Assembly: GCF_000960975.1 (NCBI RefSeq)
Contig: NZ_CP010803.1
Location: 2,756,405 to 2,820,404, forward strand
DNA from: Martelella endophytica
Lineage (GTDB): Bacteria; Pseudomonadota; Alphaproteobacteria; Rhizobiales; Rhizobiaceae
DNA length: 64,000 nt
Reading direction: 5' to 3'
Numbering within the stretch: position 1 is the stretch's first letter; each line of letters starts with the position of its first letter. Shown here piece after piece: positions 10,971-20,229 of the stretch. Under the pieces are notes generated by a model that worked only from the letters and a program-made list of their open reading frames with translations, had not been told where the DNA came from and searched no databases. The translations under genes were made by a program, and so were the position numbers.

Positions 10971-12265
10971 CCCTCGTCCTGCGGTGAGAATTTGAAGAAG
11001 ACCAGCGAGAAGAACAGCAGCACGGCGAAGACCACCACTGCGACCGCGGCACCCGCGCCGAGATTGGAGACGGCAAAGGCCTGTTCATAGACATCGACCG
11101 TCAGCGTTCGTGTGCCCGCTGCCCCGCCGGTGAGCAGGAAGATGTCGTCGAACTTGTTGAAGGTCCAGATGAAGCGCAGCAGGAACAGCACGGCCAGAAT
11201 GCCGACAAGCTGCGGCAGCGAGATGTACCAGAACTGCTGCAGCGGCGTCGCGCCGTCGATTTCCGCGGCCTCGTAGACATCGGTCGAAAGCGACTGCATG
11301 CGCGCCAAAATGAACAGGAAGGACAGCGGGAAATACCGCCACGCCTCGAAGGCGATCACGGTTGTCAGTGCCACGGGGAAGTGGAATGTCAGGCCGAAGA
11401 CGGAGATCGGGATATTGCGCTGACCGAAGAAATCGATCGGCGCGCCGATCATGCCGGAGCGGACCAGCAGCGCATTCAGCGTGCCCGAATAGGGATCGAG
11501 CAGGATGATCCATGTGAAGGCGACGGCGATGACCGGGGCCACGTAGGGAAACAGAAACAGTCCACGCAGTGCCGCGCGCCCGCGAAAACTCTGGTTCAGC
11601 AATTGTGCGGCGAAAAGCCCCAGCACCAGCGCGCTCGCCGTGCCGAACACGGTGTAATAGAAGGTCACCCTCAGCACCTTCCAGAAATCCGGCGAGGAGA
11701 AGATGCGGGTGAAATTGTCGAGCGTGAACTGGAAATTGGTGAGGATGTTCTCGGCAATGCCGAAGGTCTTCGGCTCGCTCTCACGCAGCTCCACCGGCGA
11801 GGTGATATAGGCCGTATCGGCAATCACCTGCATGCGGATACGATCGCGGAACTTCTGCGGCAGGTCGCCGAGCGTGCAGGTGATTTCGCGACCGTCGAGG
11901 GTGCAGCGCTCGTCAAGCCCGGACACTTCCAGCCCGTCGGGAATGATGTCGATGAAGCCCGCTTCGTAGATCGAGGCATCCTGCGAGGTGTTGCGAAGCC
12001 GGTATTCGATCTCGGCCTCGTCGCCTGCCTGTTCGAGATCGCCCCTCAGGCGCTCGTTGACATTGAGCTGCGGCGGGCGCAGGTCGGCCAGCTGGACGGG
12101 TTTGAACGAAATCCAGAAATTCGCGATCAGCGGCAGCAGCACGACCGCCAGCACGATCAGAAAGGTCGGCGCCAGCATGGAATAGGCAAAGCGCATCTCG
12201 CGCCGGGCCATGCGGCCGATGGTCTTCGGCGGCCCCTTCGGCTCTGTTTCGGTCGTTTCTGTCAT
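10967..12265 (-). CDS. sugar ABC permease (MalF type) with DUF11-like periplasmic insert
   Basis: A 432-residue inner-membrane subunit. After the first helix (residues about 27-50) comes a periplasmic segment of about 120 residues before the normal permease core (FYYTVFGTASALVLGLFAAQLL onward, EAA loop at YEAAEIDGATPLQQF). Inside the insert, YRLRNTSQDASIYEAGF, IPDGLEV and the spaced Cys pair around CTLDGREITC with LGDLP resemble the DUF11 immunoglobulin-like repeat. MalF of enteric bacteria also has a large loop here, but of a different fold. Start taken at 12265; the frame stays open upstream into the binding-protein gene. Confidence 0.82.
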   Translation of the reverse strand: MTETTETEPKGPPKTIGRMARREMRFAYSMLAPTFLIVLAVVLLPLIANFWISFKPVQLADLRPPQLNVNERLRGDLEQAGDEAEIEYRLRNTSQDASIYEAGFIDIIPDGLEVSGLDERCTLDGREITCTLGDLPQKFRDRIRMQVIADTAYITSPVELRESEPKTFGIAENILTNFQFTLDNFTRIFSSPDFWKVLRVTFYYTVFGTASALVLGLFAAQLLNQSFRGRAALRGLFLFPYVAPVIAVAFTWIILLDPYSGTLNALLVRSGMIGAPIDFFGQRNIPISVFGLTFHFPVALTTVIAFEAWRYFPLSFLFILARMQSLSTDVYEAAEIDGATPLQQFWYISLPQLVGILAVLFLLRFIWTFNKFDDIFLLTGGAAGTRTLTVDVYEQAFAVSNLGAGAAVAVVVFAVLLFFSLVFFKFSPQDEG

Positions 12266-12288
12266 GCGCTCTGCTCTTAACGGAGGGA

Positions 12289-12312
12289 GCCGGGCCTCAA
12301 GCAAGGCCCGGC
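12289..12312 (-). promoter_or_regulatory. intercistronic stem-loop after binding-protein gene
   Basis: Perfect GCCGGGCC (12289-12296) / GGCCCGGC (12305-12312) arms with an 8-base loop, 14 bases past the binding-protein stop on the minus strand and just before the MalF-type permease. No T tract follows. Same position and type as hairpins in the three other importer operons of the window. Confidence 0.55.
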
Positions 12313-12326
12313 GGCTTTCAACAAGA

Positions 12327-13676
12327 TCAGTTGATCTCCGAAAGCTCCGCGTTGAGCTTTTCGACCGCCTGCGGCCCGTCAATCTCGCCGTCGATATACT
12401 GGCGGACGACCTGGTTGATCACCTGGCTGTTGACCATCTTGGAGGCAAGCGCGAGCTGACCTTCCTTGACGCCCCAGCGGTTTCCGCTCTCAAGCCCGGT
12501 GACGATCTTCTGCACCGTTTCCGTCGGGTAGACTTCACCAAGCGGTGCCTTGCGGTCGACGCCGACGGGCAGGGTTGCCCATCCGTCGACAAAGCTGTTC
12601 GGCTCCTCGGCGGTGCCGCGGCGAACAGGGAACTTGCCTTCGGGGGCCATAGACAGCGTATCGAGGTAACCCTCGTTCATCGAGAACTTGATGAACTCTT
12701 CCGCGACGTTGATGTTGGCATCGGCGGTGACGCCGAGATAGCGGACATCGGCCCATGCGGCGCCATCCGGGTTCGAAGGGCCGGAGAAGGTGGTGACGAC
12801 GTCGGTCTTCTGTGCCAGTTCCGTCGAGGTCGGATCATCGTTGATGGTCGGCGGCGCACTGTCACGCAGGCCGGCCAGCTCATCGAGAATGAAGGGCGAC
12901 CAGATGATCATCGCCGCCTTGCCGGAGAAATAGAGCGAGCGCGACTGGTCCCAGTAGAGCTCGCCGGCGGGCGAGGCGTCGGCAAGCTGCTTGTAGAATT
13001 CGAGAACCTCGATGGTCTTCGCCTCGTCGAGCGGCTTGAAGCCGTCAGCATCAACCGGGGTCACGCCATTTGCCAGGAAGATGTGTTCCAGCATCTGGCT
13101 CATATAGTTGTCATCGATCTTCGTGGCGGCGACGAAGCCGTACATGTCCGGCGGATTGTTCAGCGCTGCGATCGCCTTCTCGATATTCTCGTAGGAGTCC
13201 GGTGCGGCAAGGCCCTTCTCGTCGAACAGATCCTTGCGGTAGATGATCATCTGCGTCCAGCCGTCAACGGGAACGGCCGCCGTCAGGCCATCGAACTGGG
13301 CCATCTCGATTGCGCCCGGCGCGAAAGTGTCGATGCCGAGGTCACTGACGATTTCGTCGTTGATTTCCGCGTCGAGGATGCCGGCCTCTGACCAGGGCAG
13401 GACATATTGCAGCGTCAGATAGATGACATCCGGAAGATCGCCACCGGCAAAGGCCGCAGTCGCGCGGGTGCCGAGTTCGCTTTCCGTCACCGGAATGATC
13501 TGAACCTCGTTGCCGGTCTCTTCCTTGAAGGCATCGGCGATTTCCTGCTGCTTGGCCAGCCGCTCGGGCTGTTCCTCGGTGGTCCAGAAGCGGATCGTGT
13601 CGGCATGGGCCGCTGTTGCGGCCATGGTGGCGGCGCTGGCGGAAATCACCAGTGCAGTCGTCAGTCGGGTCAGCAT
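12327..13676 (-). CDS. sugar ABC transporter substrate-binding protein (CUT1)
   Basis: A 449-residue periplasmic protein that captures a carbohydrate for the two permeases downstream. A Sec signal peptide is visible (MLTRLTTALVI, ending AAHA), followed by a family 1 extracellular binding fold starting DTIRFWTTEEQ. It is the promoter-proximal gene of the operon: binding protein, two permeases, GH63-like enzyme, ATPase. This is the order of rhizobial alpha-glucoside (agl) operons. The start has a strong GAGGAGGACATAG ribosome-binding site. The ligand is not identifiable, but the linked glycosidase suggests a small glycoside. Confidence 0.88.
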   Translation of the reverse strand: MLTRLTTALVISASAATMAATAAHADTIRFWTTEEQPERLAKQQEIADAFKEETGNEVQIIPVTESELGTRATAAFAGGDLPDVIYLTLQYVLPWSEAGILDAEINDEIVSDLGIDTFAPGAIEMAQFDGLTAAVPVDGWTQMIIYRKDLFDEKGLAAPDSYENIEKAIAALNNPPDMYGFVAATKIDDNYMSQMLEHIFLANGVTPVDADGFKPLDEAKTIEVLEFYKQLADASPAGELYWDQSRSLYFSGKAAMIIWSPFILDELAGLRDSAPPTINDDPTSTELAQKTDVVTTFSGPSNPDGAAWADVRYLGVTADANINVAEEFIKFSMNEGYLDTLSMAPEGKFPVRRGTAEEPNSFVDGWATLPVGVDRKAPLGEVYPTETVQKIVTGLESGNRWGVKEGQLALASKMVNSQVINQVVRQYIDGEIDGPQAVEKLNAELSEIN

Positions 13677-14035
13677 CTATGTCCTCCTCGGCATTGCCTC
13701 CCAGCAATGCGCTGATGCCCGGTCGGTCATGGTGCATTCATCAGGACACACGGGACCGGGCCATTCAGGCTGGCAAACCAGCCGGCGATGTTCGCCTCGG
13801 CACATGGCAGGGAGCCATGCCACAACCCCGTTTCGAAGGTTTGCTGCAACGCGGAAAAGCGGGATGCGGAACGCCATCGACGCTGGAAGTGTAGCGTCGT
13901 TTCGCGCTGGGGGTCAAGGCGAATACCGGTTCTGGGTTGTCCTTGCCGCAGGCGCGGAAGGCATTGCGGCTAATGGCGGAACAAAGGGTACAGCCGGGCG
14001 TTGCGTCACAGACATGACATTGAGAAAGGCTGCCC
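13677..14035. promoter_or_regulatory. divergent intergenic region
   Basis: 359 bases between the divergent binding-protein operon and the DUF1206 gene; open frames here lack gene-like features. It must hold both promoters, but I see no clear -35/-10 pair. A perfect dyad, GGCTGG (13768-13773) and CCAGCC (13778-13783) around CAAA, lies about 92-107 bases upstream of the binding-protein start and could be an operator. Confidence 0.3.
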
Positions 14036-14827
14036 ATGGCGAAGAGCTCGAACTGGCTGAAACATCTGGCACGGACCGGATATCTCTCACGGGGGCTGGT
14101 CTACACCATCATCGGTCTCTTCGCCGTGCTTGCAGCCTTCGGCTCGGGCCAAAACAAGGATACGAAGGGGGCCCTGCAGACCTTGCTCGGCCAACCCTTC
14201 GGCACGGTCCTGGTCGGCCTGCTGATCATTGGCCTCGTCAGCTATGCGGTCTGGCGGCTCACGCAATCGGTGACGGATACGGATCACCATGGCCATGGGC
14301 CGAAAGGCCTTGCCGTGCGGGCCGGCCTTCTTGCCAGCGCCTTTACCTACTCGGCGCTCGCATTCTACGCCCTGTCGCTCGTCGTGTTTTCCGGCGGTGG
14401 CGACGGCGGCGGCTCATCACCGGCGAAGATGATGGCCGGCGTCATCGGCCTCGGGCCGGTCTCGCTGGGGCTTGCGGCGATCTTCGCAGGCGTCGCGGTG
14501 GCGCACTGGATCAAGGCAGGCACGGGCAAATATGCCGATCACCTGAAGGCTTCGGACAGAGTCATGACCTTCCTGCACCCGATTTCCGTCGGCGGGCTTT
14601 TCGCCCGCGGCGCCGTCTTCGCCGTGCTTGCGGTGATGCTGGTGGTGCGTGGCCTTTCCAGTGGCTCCGGATCGGATACGCCCGGCGTCAAGGATGCGCT
14701 CGAATTCGTTCAGGAGCTTCCCTTCGGCGCCATTCTGCTGGCCGCGATGGGTGTCGGACTGCTGCTCTTCGCAGCCTATTCGTTTGCCGAAGGCATCTGG
14801 CGGGAAATCAATCTCGAGGACGCGTGA
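14036..14827 (+). CDS. DUF1206 domain membrane protein
   Basis: A 263-residue inner-membrane protein with about six hydrophobic helices arranged as three two-helix repeats. Each repeat begins with a similar ARTGYLSRGLVYTIIG-like motif (see also AFTYSALAFYALS and ARGAVFAVLA), the hallmark of DUF1206. Its function is unknown. The ATG at 14036 follows GAAAGG at suitable spacing. It converges on the mechanosensitive-channel gene with only 14 bases between the stops and no visible terminator, so the transcripts probably overlap. Confidence 0.85.
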   Translation: MAKSSNWLKHLARTGYLSRGLVYTIIGLFAVLAAFGSGQNKDTKGALQTLLGQPFGTVLVGLLIIGLVSYAVWRLTQSVTDTDHHGHGPKGLAVRAGLLASAFTYSALAFYALSLVVFSGGGDGGGSSPAKMMAGVIGLGPVSLGLAAIFAGVAVAHWIKAGTGKYADHLKASDRVMTFLHPISVGGLFARGAVFAVLAVMLVVRGLSSGSGSDTPGVKDALEFVQELPFGAILLAAMGVGLLLFAAYSFAEGIWREINLEDA

Positions 14828-14841
14828 GGCGCAATAACGCT

Positions 14842-16197
14842 CTATTGGCGTCCGCCGAACTCGGTGGGCGCGCGTTCATCGAGAAGGTCGCCAGCGCCCG
14901 TGGCATCCCGCTCGCGGGCGACCCGCCTCTGGAACTCCTCATCGACGGCAGTATCCTTGGCAAGCGACGTTTCCGGCGGGGTTGTTTCCGGGGCAGGAGC
15001 TTCCGGCGCCGGCAGGGCTTCCCTGACGCCTGAGGGTATGTCGCTGTCGAAGCGCAGCCGGTAGATCGGTTCGGGCAGCGAAAAGCCGTTCGCCTCGAGT
15101 GCCCGCTTGACCAGCCGCATTGCCTCGGAACGCGCCTTCAGCAGATTGGTCCGGCGCTGGTCGACCCAGCCGACAAACACCAGCACGACATTGGAGTTGC
15201 CGAGATTGTCGATCCAGGCGTCGGCAGGCGGGTCTTCAAGCACGAACGGCTGCGCCTCGACCGTATCGAGCCCCACGGCCAGAGCCCTGTCGAGATTGCT
15301 GTTGGCGCCGACTCCGACTTCGAAGGTGAAGCGCCGCTGCGGATTGACGGTGTAGTTGGTGATCGCGCTCTTGAACACGGTCGCATTGGGGATGCGGTTG
15401 TGGTTGCCGTCGATGTCCATCAGGATCGTCGCGCGGGATGTGAGGCTGATGACGAAGCCCTCGAAAGTCTCGATCTTCACATAGTCCTGTGGCCGGAACG
15501 GCTGGCGGACGCTGAGGAGGATACTGGCGATGTAATTCTCCACCGTATCGCGCACGGCGAAGCCCACGGCCAGGCCGACAATGCCGGCCGCGCCGAGCAG
15601 CGTGCCGAGCAGGGCGGTGGCGCCGAGGACATCCAGCGCCAGCACGCCGCCGACGACGATGAAGACAATCCGCACCAGCTGGCGGAGCAGATCGGCAATG
15701 AAGGCATTGGGCGCGAGGCGTGTAAACGGCCATCCGCGCCGCGCCAGGAACGCGCCGAAGAGCGCGACAAGAGCCCAGAAGATCAGCGCGACGGCAATCA
15801 GCGGAAGGTAGCTCACCGCCTGCAACGTGCGATCATGAAGCCGCTCATAGACCGGCGTCAGACGCTCGCCGACGGAGGTCTCCTCGCTCAGGCGATTGGT
15901 GACGGCGACGACACCGCTGACGCGCGCGGCGATCTTCTCGGCCTGGGTCATCAGGCGGTTTTCAGCGACAAGGCCGGTGAGGGTCACCACGCCTGAGCGG
16001 ACCGATACGGAAACCGTTTCAAGCCCGTCGATCTCGTCGAATATCCCCTCGATCCTTGTTGCGATGGCCTCGTCCGGGATGGTCTCGACGCCAGCGGCGA
16101 TTGCCGGCCCTTCGGCGTTGGATTGCGCTGTGACGGCGAACGGGAAAAGCAGTGACAGGAGCAGGGCGATCGGTCCAAACATCCTGACGAGCGGCAT
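14842..16197 (-). CDS. BON-domain MscS-family mechanosensitive channel
   Basis: A 451-residue envelope protein. The start at 16197 gives a signal peptide (MPLVRMFGPIALLLSLLFPF, then AVTAQS) behind a GAGGAGAACAGGA ribosome-binding site; a longer open frame upstream has no such support. Residues about 35-105 form a BON domain (VSVRSGVVTLTGLV). Three membrane segments follow, the third with the Gly/Ala-rich pore pattern of MscS (LLGAAGIVGLAVGFAVRDTVENYIASI), then the cytosolic beta and alpha/beta domains. The Pro/Thr-rich tail is variable. Such channels release solutes on hypo-osmotic shock; BON domains may tether to membranes or lipids. Confidence 0.9.
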   Translation of the reverse strand: MPLVRMFGPIALLLSLLFPFAVTAQSNAEGPAIAAGVETIPDEAIATRIEGIFDEIDGLETVSVSVRSGVVTLTGLVAENRLMTQAEKIAARVSGVVAVTNRLSEETSVGERLTPVYERLHDRTLQAVSYLPLIAVALIFWALVALFGAFLARRGWPFTRLAPNAFIADLLRQLVRIVFIVVGGVLALDVLGATALLGTLLGAAGIVGLAVGFAVRDTVENYIASILLSVRQPFRPQDYVKIETFEGFVISLTSRATILMDIDGNHNRIPNATVFKSAITNYTVNPQRRFTFEVGVGANSNLDRALAVGLDTVEAQPFVLEDPPADAWIDNLGNSNVVLVFVGWVDQRRTNLLKARSEAMRLVKRALEANGFSLPEPIYRLRFDSDIPSGVREALPAPEAPAPETTPPETSLAKDTAVDEEFQRRVARERDATGAGDLLDERAPTEFGGRQ

Positions 16198-16330
16198 TCC
16201 TGTTCTCCTCACTCTTGCGCGTCGTCCCAGCTCTGTAGCCTGGCCTGAAGGGCGCATCTTTCTGAATAGTAGAATAGCGGAAGCCGCCAAAAGGCGGCCC
16301 CCGCATTGCGTGCAAAAATATGCTTGCGAT

Positions 16331-16942
16331 CTAAAGGCCCGTGCGGCGAAAGAACGAGGGCACGAAGGTGTCGACCGAAAGGCCCTGGTCGCGGTGTTCG
16401 CCGCCGGCGATTGCCGCAAACCATGCACCGGCTGCACCAAGTGCCGCACCAGCGCCGGTTGCAAAGGCCGAAATCGTCGAGGCCGTATGCATCATCTGCA
16501 TCGTTTCGGCGGTAACGTCGCCGCCGGCCGCGGGTGCGGCGATCGCGGCGATAGCTGTCATCAGAGCGGTTCCGGCGCCGAGCACGAACGTCGCGAGCGC
16601 CCAGACGACGATACCGTGAATGCCGTCACGAAATTCGCTCTCGGCTTCAACAGCGTCGCCGAAATGCGAGCGCATGCGGCCTGCGACATAGCCGCCGGCC
16701 GAGGCGCTGGCGAAGCCGACGAGGACCAGCCACAGACCGACGAGGAACAGACCCCATGACAGGCCGGTTTCCGGATTCGGATCACTGACAGCAAGGCCAA
16801 TGCCCGTTCCGAACTGGGTCAGCACGATGGCGAGCGCGCCGGTGACGACCGCGCCGCCAAAAATCGCGCCCCATTCGAGGTAGGACACGCCGGGGGCGGG
16901 CGCCGGCGGAGCGGCGGGGGTTACATCATCAAGCGCTGCCAT
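16331..16942 (-). CDS. four-TM membrane protein of unknown function
   Basis: A 203-residue protein with a Pro/Ala-rich N-terminus and four or five hydrophobic helices; the segment VSYLEWGAIFGGAVV and the Gly-rich SAGGYVAGRM recur in a rhizobial family of membrane proteins sometimes labelled PhnA-like. I know of no assigned function. The ATG at 16942 lies two bases after the stop of a 24-codon gene, so the two are cotranscribed and probably translationally coupled. A GCCGCC/GGCGGC hairpin (16283-16298) follows the stop, but without a T run. Confidence 0.7.
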   Translation of the reverse strand: MAALDDVTPAAPPAPAPGVSYLEWGAIFGGAVVTGALAIVLTQFGTGIGLAVSDPNPETGLSWGLFLVGLWLVLVGFASASAGGYVAGRMRSHFGDAVEAESEFRDGIHGIVVWALATFVLGAGTALMTAIAAIAAPAAGGDVTAETMQMMHTASTISAFATGAGAALGAAGAWFAAIAGGEHRDQGLSVDTFVPSFFRRTGL

Positions 16943-16944
16943 GA

Positions 16945-17019
16945 TCAGGCCAGCCCGAGAACAGAAAGGATAAACATGACGACCACGATCAGGCCAACGA
17001 GATAAATAATACCGTTCAT
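16945..17019 (-). CDS. 24-residue single-helix membrane protein
   Basis: A very small gene: ATG at 17019, stop TGA at 16945-16947, preceded by GAGAGTGAGAA. The peptide begins MNGIIYLVGLIVVV and continues FILSVLGLA, one continuous transmembrane helix with almost no charge. It ends just before the start of the four-TM gene and so looks like a two-gene unit. Small proteins of this kind are often missed; the good ribosome-binding site, tight coupling and coherent hydrophobicity argue that it is real. It may assist its membrane neighbour; function unknown. Confidence 0.65.
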   Translation of the reverse strand: MNGIIYLVGLIVVVMFILSVLGLA

Positions 17020-17162
17020 TTCTCACTCTCCGGTTGATTTGATATGAAATAAACGGATGTCCCGGCCGAACGTTCCGGCCGTTCTGGAATTTTGGACAAA
17101 GAAGAGTGCGAGGCGGCGGCCGGTACCCTGCTACCGAAGTGCAGATTCCGGCCACGCACGGC

Positions 17163-18239
17163 TCAAAGGGCGGCGCCACTTTCTTGGTCGAAGAGGTGAA
17201 CGCGTTCGGGATCGATCTTGGCCTCGAAGGGCTGGCCGTGGTGGATATCGCGCTCGCCGTCGACGATGGCGGTCACCTGCTGGCCGCCGAGTTCGAAGAC
17301 GACGTGGCTCTGAGCGCCGGTCGGCTCCACCAGAAGCGCCGTTCCGTTGATGACGGAGCCGCTGCCGATATCGGGATTGAGGTGCTCCGGCCTGAGGCCG
17401 ACGGTGACCGCCTGTCCACGTTGCATTCCGGCGTGGTTCCGCGAGATCGCGAGCAGCGTGCCGTCGGAGAAGCGGACGGCCGGCGCATTGTCGAGCGTGT
17501 CGACGGTGCCCGGCAGCAGGTTCATCGCCGGCGAGCCGATGAAGGCGGCGACGAACAGGTTGGCAGGTTTCTTGTAGAGCTCGATCGGCGTGCCTTGTTG
17601 TTCGATGTGCCCCTTGTTGAGGACGACGACCCGGTCTGCAAGCGTCATCGCCTCGATCTGGTCGTGGGTGACGTAGATGGAGGTCGTCTCGACACGCTGG
17701 TGCAGCGTCTTGATCTCAGAGCGCATCTGGACGCGCAGCTTCGCGTCGAGGTTCGAAAGCGGTTCATCGAACAGGAAGACGGCCGGGTTGCGCACGACCG
17801 CGCGGCCCATGGCGACGCGCTGGCGCTGGCCGCCGGAAAGCTGCGACGGCTTGCGGTCGAGGAGCGCCGTCAGATCGAGCATCCGGGCGGCCTCACCGAC
17901 GCGCGCCTCGATCTCCGATTTCGGACGTTTGGCGAGGCGGAGGTTGAAGCCCATGTTCTCCGCCACGGTCATGTGCGGATAGAGCGCGTAGGACTGAAAC
18001 ACCATGGCGATGTTGCGCTCGCGCGGCGTCAGTTCGTTGACGACCTCGCCGCCGATGGAGATGTCGCCGCCGGTGATCTCCTCAAGGCCCGCGATCATGC
18101 GCAGGAGTGTGGATTTGCCGCAGCCGGAGGGGCCGACAAGGGCGACGAATTCGCCATCCTTGATGTCCATCGAAACGCCATGGATGACTTCCAGCGCGCC
18201 ATAGGACTTCCTGACAGAATTGAGTTCGACGGATGCCAT
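17163..18239 (-). CDS. sugar ABC transporter ATP-binding protein (UgpC family)
   Basis: A 358-residue CUT1 ATPase: Walker [10 protein letters not shown], signature [10 protein letters not shown], Walker [12 protein letters not shown], and a C-terminal TOBE-type domain beginning near residue 240. Last gene of the minus-strand operon binding protein, permease, permease, ATPase, lying 20 bases after the second permease. It powers import of the sugar bound by the 20.2-21.5 kb protein and could be shared with other systems, as UgpC-type ATPases often are. Confidence 0.9.
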   Translation of the reverse strand: MASVELNSVRKSYGALEVIHGVSMDIKDGEFVALVGPSGCGKSTLLRMIAGLEEITGGDISIGGEVVNELTPRERNIAMVFQSYALYPHMTVAENMGFNLRLAKRPKSEIEARVGEAARMLDLTALLDRKPSQLSGGQRQRVAMGRAVVRNPAVFLFDEPLSNLDAKLRVQMRSEIKTLHQRVETTSIYVTHDQIEAMTLADRVVVLNKGHIEQQGTPIELYKKPANLFVAAFIGSPAMNLLPGTVDTLDNAPAVRFSDGTLLAISRNHAGMQRGQAVTVGLRPEHLNPDIGSGSVINGTALLVEPTGAQSHVVFELGGQQVTAIVDGERDIHHGQPFEAKIDPERVHLFDQESGAAL

Positions 18240-18259
18240 GTCTCAAGTGCTCCCCGGGT

Positions 18260-19144
18260 TCACGACTTGACGGCGCCGGCGGTGAGTCCGGCGATGATGT
18301 GTTTCTGGGCGACGAAGAAGGCGATGATCGTCGGCAGGATGGTGAGGGTGATGAAGGCCAGAACAAGCTGCCATTCGGTGGCGAATTCGCCCTTGTAGAC
18401 CATGATGCCGAGCGGCCAGGGATAGCGGTTCTCGGTGTTCAGCATGATCAGCGGAATAATGTAGCTGTTCCAGCTCTGCACGAAGGCGATGATGCCGACC
18501 GTGGCGATGATCGGCCGCGACAGCGGCATGGTCACATGCCAGAAGAAGCCGATATAGCCGCAGCCGTCGACGAAGGCGGCGTCGAACAGCTCTTCCGGAA
18601 GATTGCGGAAATAGTTGCGGAACAGAAGGATGCTCATGCCAAGCCCGAAGGCGACCTGCGGCAGGATCACGCCCCAATAGGTATCAAGCAGGCCGAGATC
18701 GCGGATGCGGATATAGAGCGGCAGGATGGCGGTCGCCGCCGGAAACATCAGCCCGATCAGGAAATAGTTGAGCAGATATTCCGATCCGAAGAAGCGGATA
18801 TGGGCGAAGCAGAAGGCGGCGCAGGCGGCAAAGACGATGGTGAGGAACACGGTGAACACCGCGATCAGCAATGAATTGCCCATCTGCAGCCAGTAGCGCT
18901 TCGACATCAGGATGTCGGTGTAATTGCTCCATTGCCACTGCTCCGGAAGGCCGAAAGGACTGCCACGCAGATCCGGCAGTGTCTTGAAGCCACCAAGCGC
19001 TGTGGTGATCAGCGGCACGATGACGATGCCGGCGACGATCAGCAGCGATACATAGAGATAGGTCTGGGTTCCGACATTGAGCTTTCGGCCCTCGCCGCCG
19101 GATGTCGCGGCATCGATCGGTGCGCTTTCTGTGAGCTCAGTCAT
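18260..19144 (-). CDS. sugar ABC permease (MalG/UgpE type)
   Basis: A 294-residue inner-membrane subunit with about six helices and the EAA loop (EELFDAAFVDGCGYIGFF), ending with the typical IIAGLTAGAVKS. It overlaps the upstream permease by eight bases, so the two are translated together. The N-terminal 25 residues are hydrophilic and cytoplasmic. It forms the channel with the 19.1-20.1 kb protein. Confidence 0.9.
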   Translation of the reverse strand: MTELTESAPIDAATSGGEGRKLNVGTQTYLYVSLLIVAGIVIVPLITTALGGFKTLPDLRGSPFGLPEQWQWSNYTDILMSKRYWLQMGNSLLIAVFTVFLTIVFAACAAFCFAHIRFFGSEYLLNYFLIGLMFPAATAILPLYIRIRDLGLLDTYWGVILPQVAFGLGMSILLFRNYFRNLPEELFDAAFVDGCGYIGFFWHVTMPLSRPIIATVGIIAFVQSWNSYIIPLIMLNTENRYPWPLGIMVYKGEFATEWQLVLAFITLTILPTIIAFFVAQKHIIAGLTAGAVKS

Positions 19145-20072
19145 TTTTCATGAATATCCGTTTGTAGCTGAATGCCAGCGTGACGCAGATGATGAATAGG
19201 ATGACGCCGACGGCGCTGCCGAAACCGACCTGCATGCGGGTGACGCCGAAGGTGTAGAGGAAGGTCACCATTGTCTGGGTCGAGTTCGCCGGCCCGCCGC
19301 CGGTCAAGGGCATGATCAGGTCGAAGAGCTGCAGCGAGCCGATGACGGCGAAGAACACCGAGAGACGCACCGTCGAGCCAAGCATGGGCAGCGTCACCAG
19401 CCGGAACTTCTGCCAGCCGGTGGCCCCGTCGATATCGGCAGCCTCGAGGATGCTCTTGTCGATCGCCTGAAGGCCGGCGATGAACAGCATCATGTGGAAC
19501 CCGAAATACTTCCAGACGATGACGCCGAGGATGGCGGGCATGGCGGTGTTGGCGTCGGCGAGCAGGAAAGGGGGCTCGGCGCCGAAGAAATGGAAAATGC
19601 CGGCCACAAGCCCGAAATCGCCGTCATAGACGAAGCGCCAGATCATGCCGGCTGCGACATCGGCAAGCACATAGGGCAGGAAAAAAATCAGGCGGAAGAA
19701 GAGCGCGCCCTTGATCCGCTTCGTCACCATCGTCGCCAGCCATAGCGCCAGCGGCAGCTGGATGACGATCGACACGACGATGATCAGGCCGTTGTTGACG
19801 AGCGCCTTGGTGAAGGCCGAATTGCGGAAAATGAGCTGGTAATTGCGGAAATCGACCCATTTCGTGGGCGTTCCGTAGCCGTTCCAGCTGAAGAAGGAAT
19901 ACCAGGCGGCCTCGCCCATCGGCAGGATCACCAACACGGTGAAGACGAGCAGCGCCGGTGGCAGGAAGATGATCAGCACCGGCCACTTGGTGTGAGCGAG
20001 CGAGCGCCGCCGTCTCGGGGCCGGAGGCGCCGGGCCGACAGGCGGCGGAAGAATGGTATCTGTCGTGGTCAT
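19137..20072 (-). CDS. sugar ABC permease (MalF/UgpA type)
   Basis: A 311-residue inner-membrane subunit: Pro/Arg-rich cytoplasmic N-terminus, first helix at about residues 30-52, permease core with EAA loop (ILEAADIDGATGWQKF). Two ATGs are possible. The one at 20072 has a GGGA eight bases upstream; the one at 20078 is only two bases from it, so 20072 is chosen. The gene is separated from the binding-protein gene by a strong hairpin. Confidence 0.9.
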   Translation of the reverse strand: MTTTDTILPPPVGPAPPAPRRRRSLAHTKWPVLIIFLPPALLVFTVLVILPMGEAAWYSFFSWNGYGTPTKWVDFRNYQLIFRNSAFTKALVNNGLIIVVSIVIQLPLALWLATMVTKRIKGALFFRLIFFLPYVLADVAAGMIWRFVYDGDFGLVAGIFHFFGAEPPFLLADANTAMPAILGVIVWKYFGFHMMLFIAGLQAIDKSILEAADIDGATGWQKFRLVTLPMLGSTVRLSVFFAVIGSLQLFDLIMPLTGGGPANSTQTMVTFLYTFGVTRMQVGFGSAVGVILFIICVTLAFSYKRIFMKND

Positions 20073-20191
20073 TCGCATTTTCCCGTCTGGGGCGGCGTCT
20101 GCCGCCCAGGCACAGTCGGGAACGCGCGTACCATCCTGCTCGAGCGATGAGCCGGCGGCGCGCAAGCCCCGTCTGCCGAAAGGCTTGTGAC

Positions 20192-20220
20192 CCGGGCGCC
20201 GGCATCACACCGGCGCCCGG
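20192..20220 (-). promoter_or_regulatory. intercistronic stem-loop after binding-protein gene
   Basis: Perfect 11-base arms CCGGGCGCCGG (20192-20202) and CCGGCGCCCGG (20210-20220), loop of seven, starting nine bases past the binding-protein stop. No T tract. Probably protects the upstream cistron or lets only part of the transcripts continue. Confidence 0.6.
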
Positions 20221-20229
20221 TTTCGGGAC

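Noticed and set aside
13510..15033. Plus-strand frame of 507 codons from the binding-protein gene into the MscS gene
   Set aside because: Overlaps four better genes in another frame; no recognisable domain.
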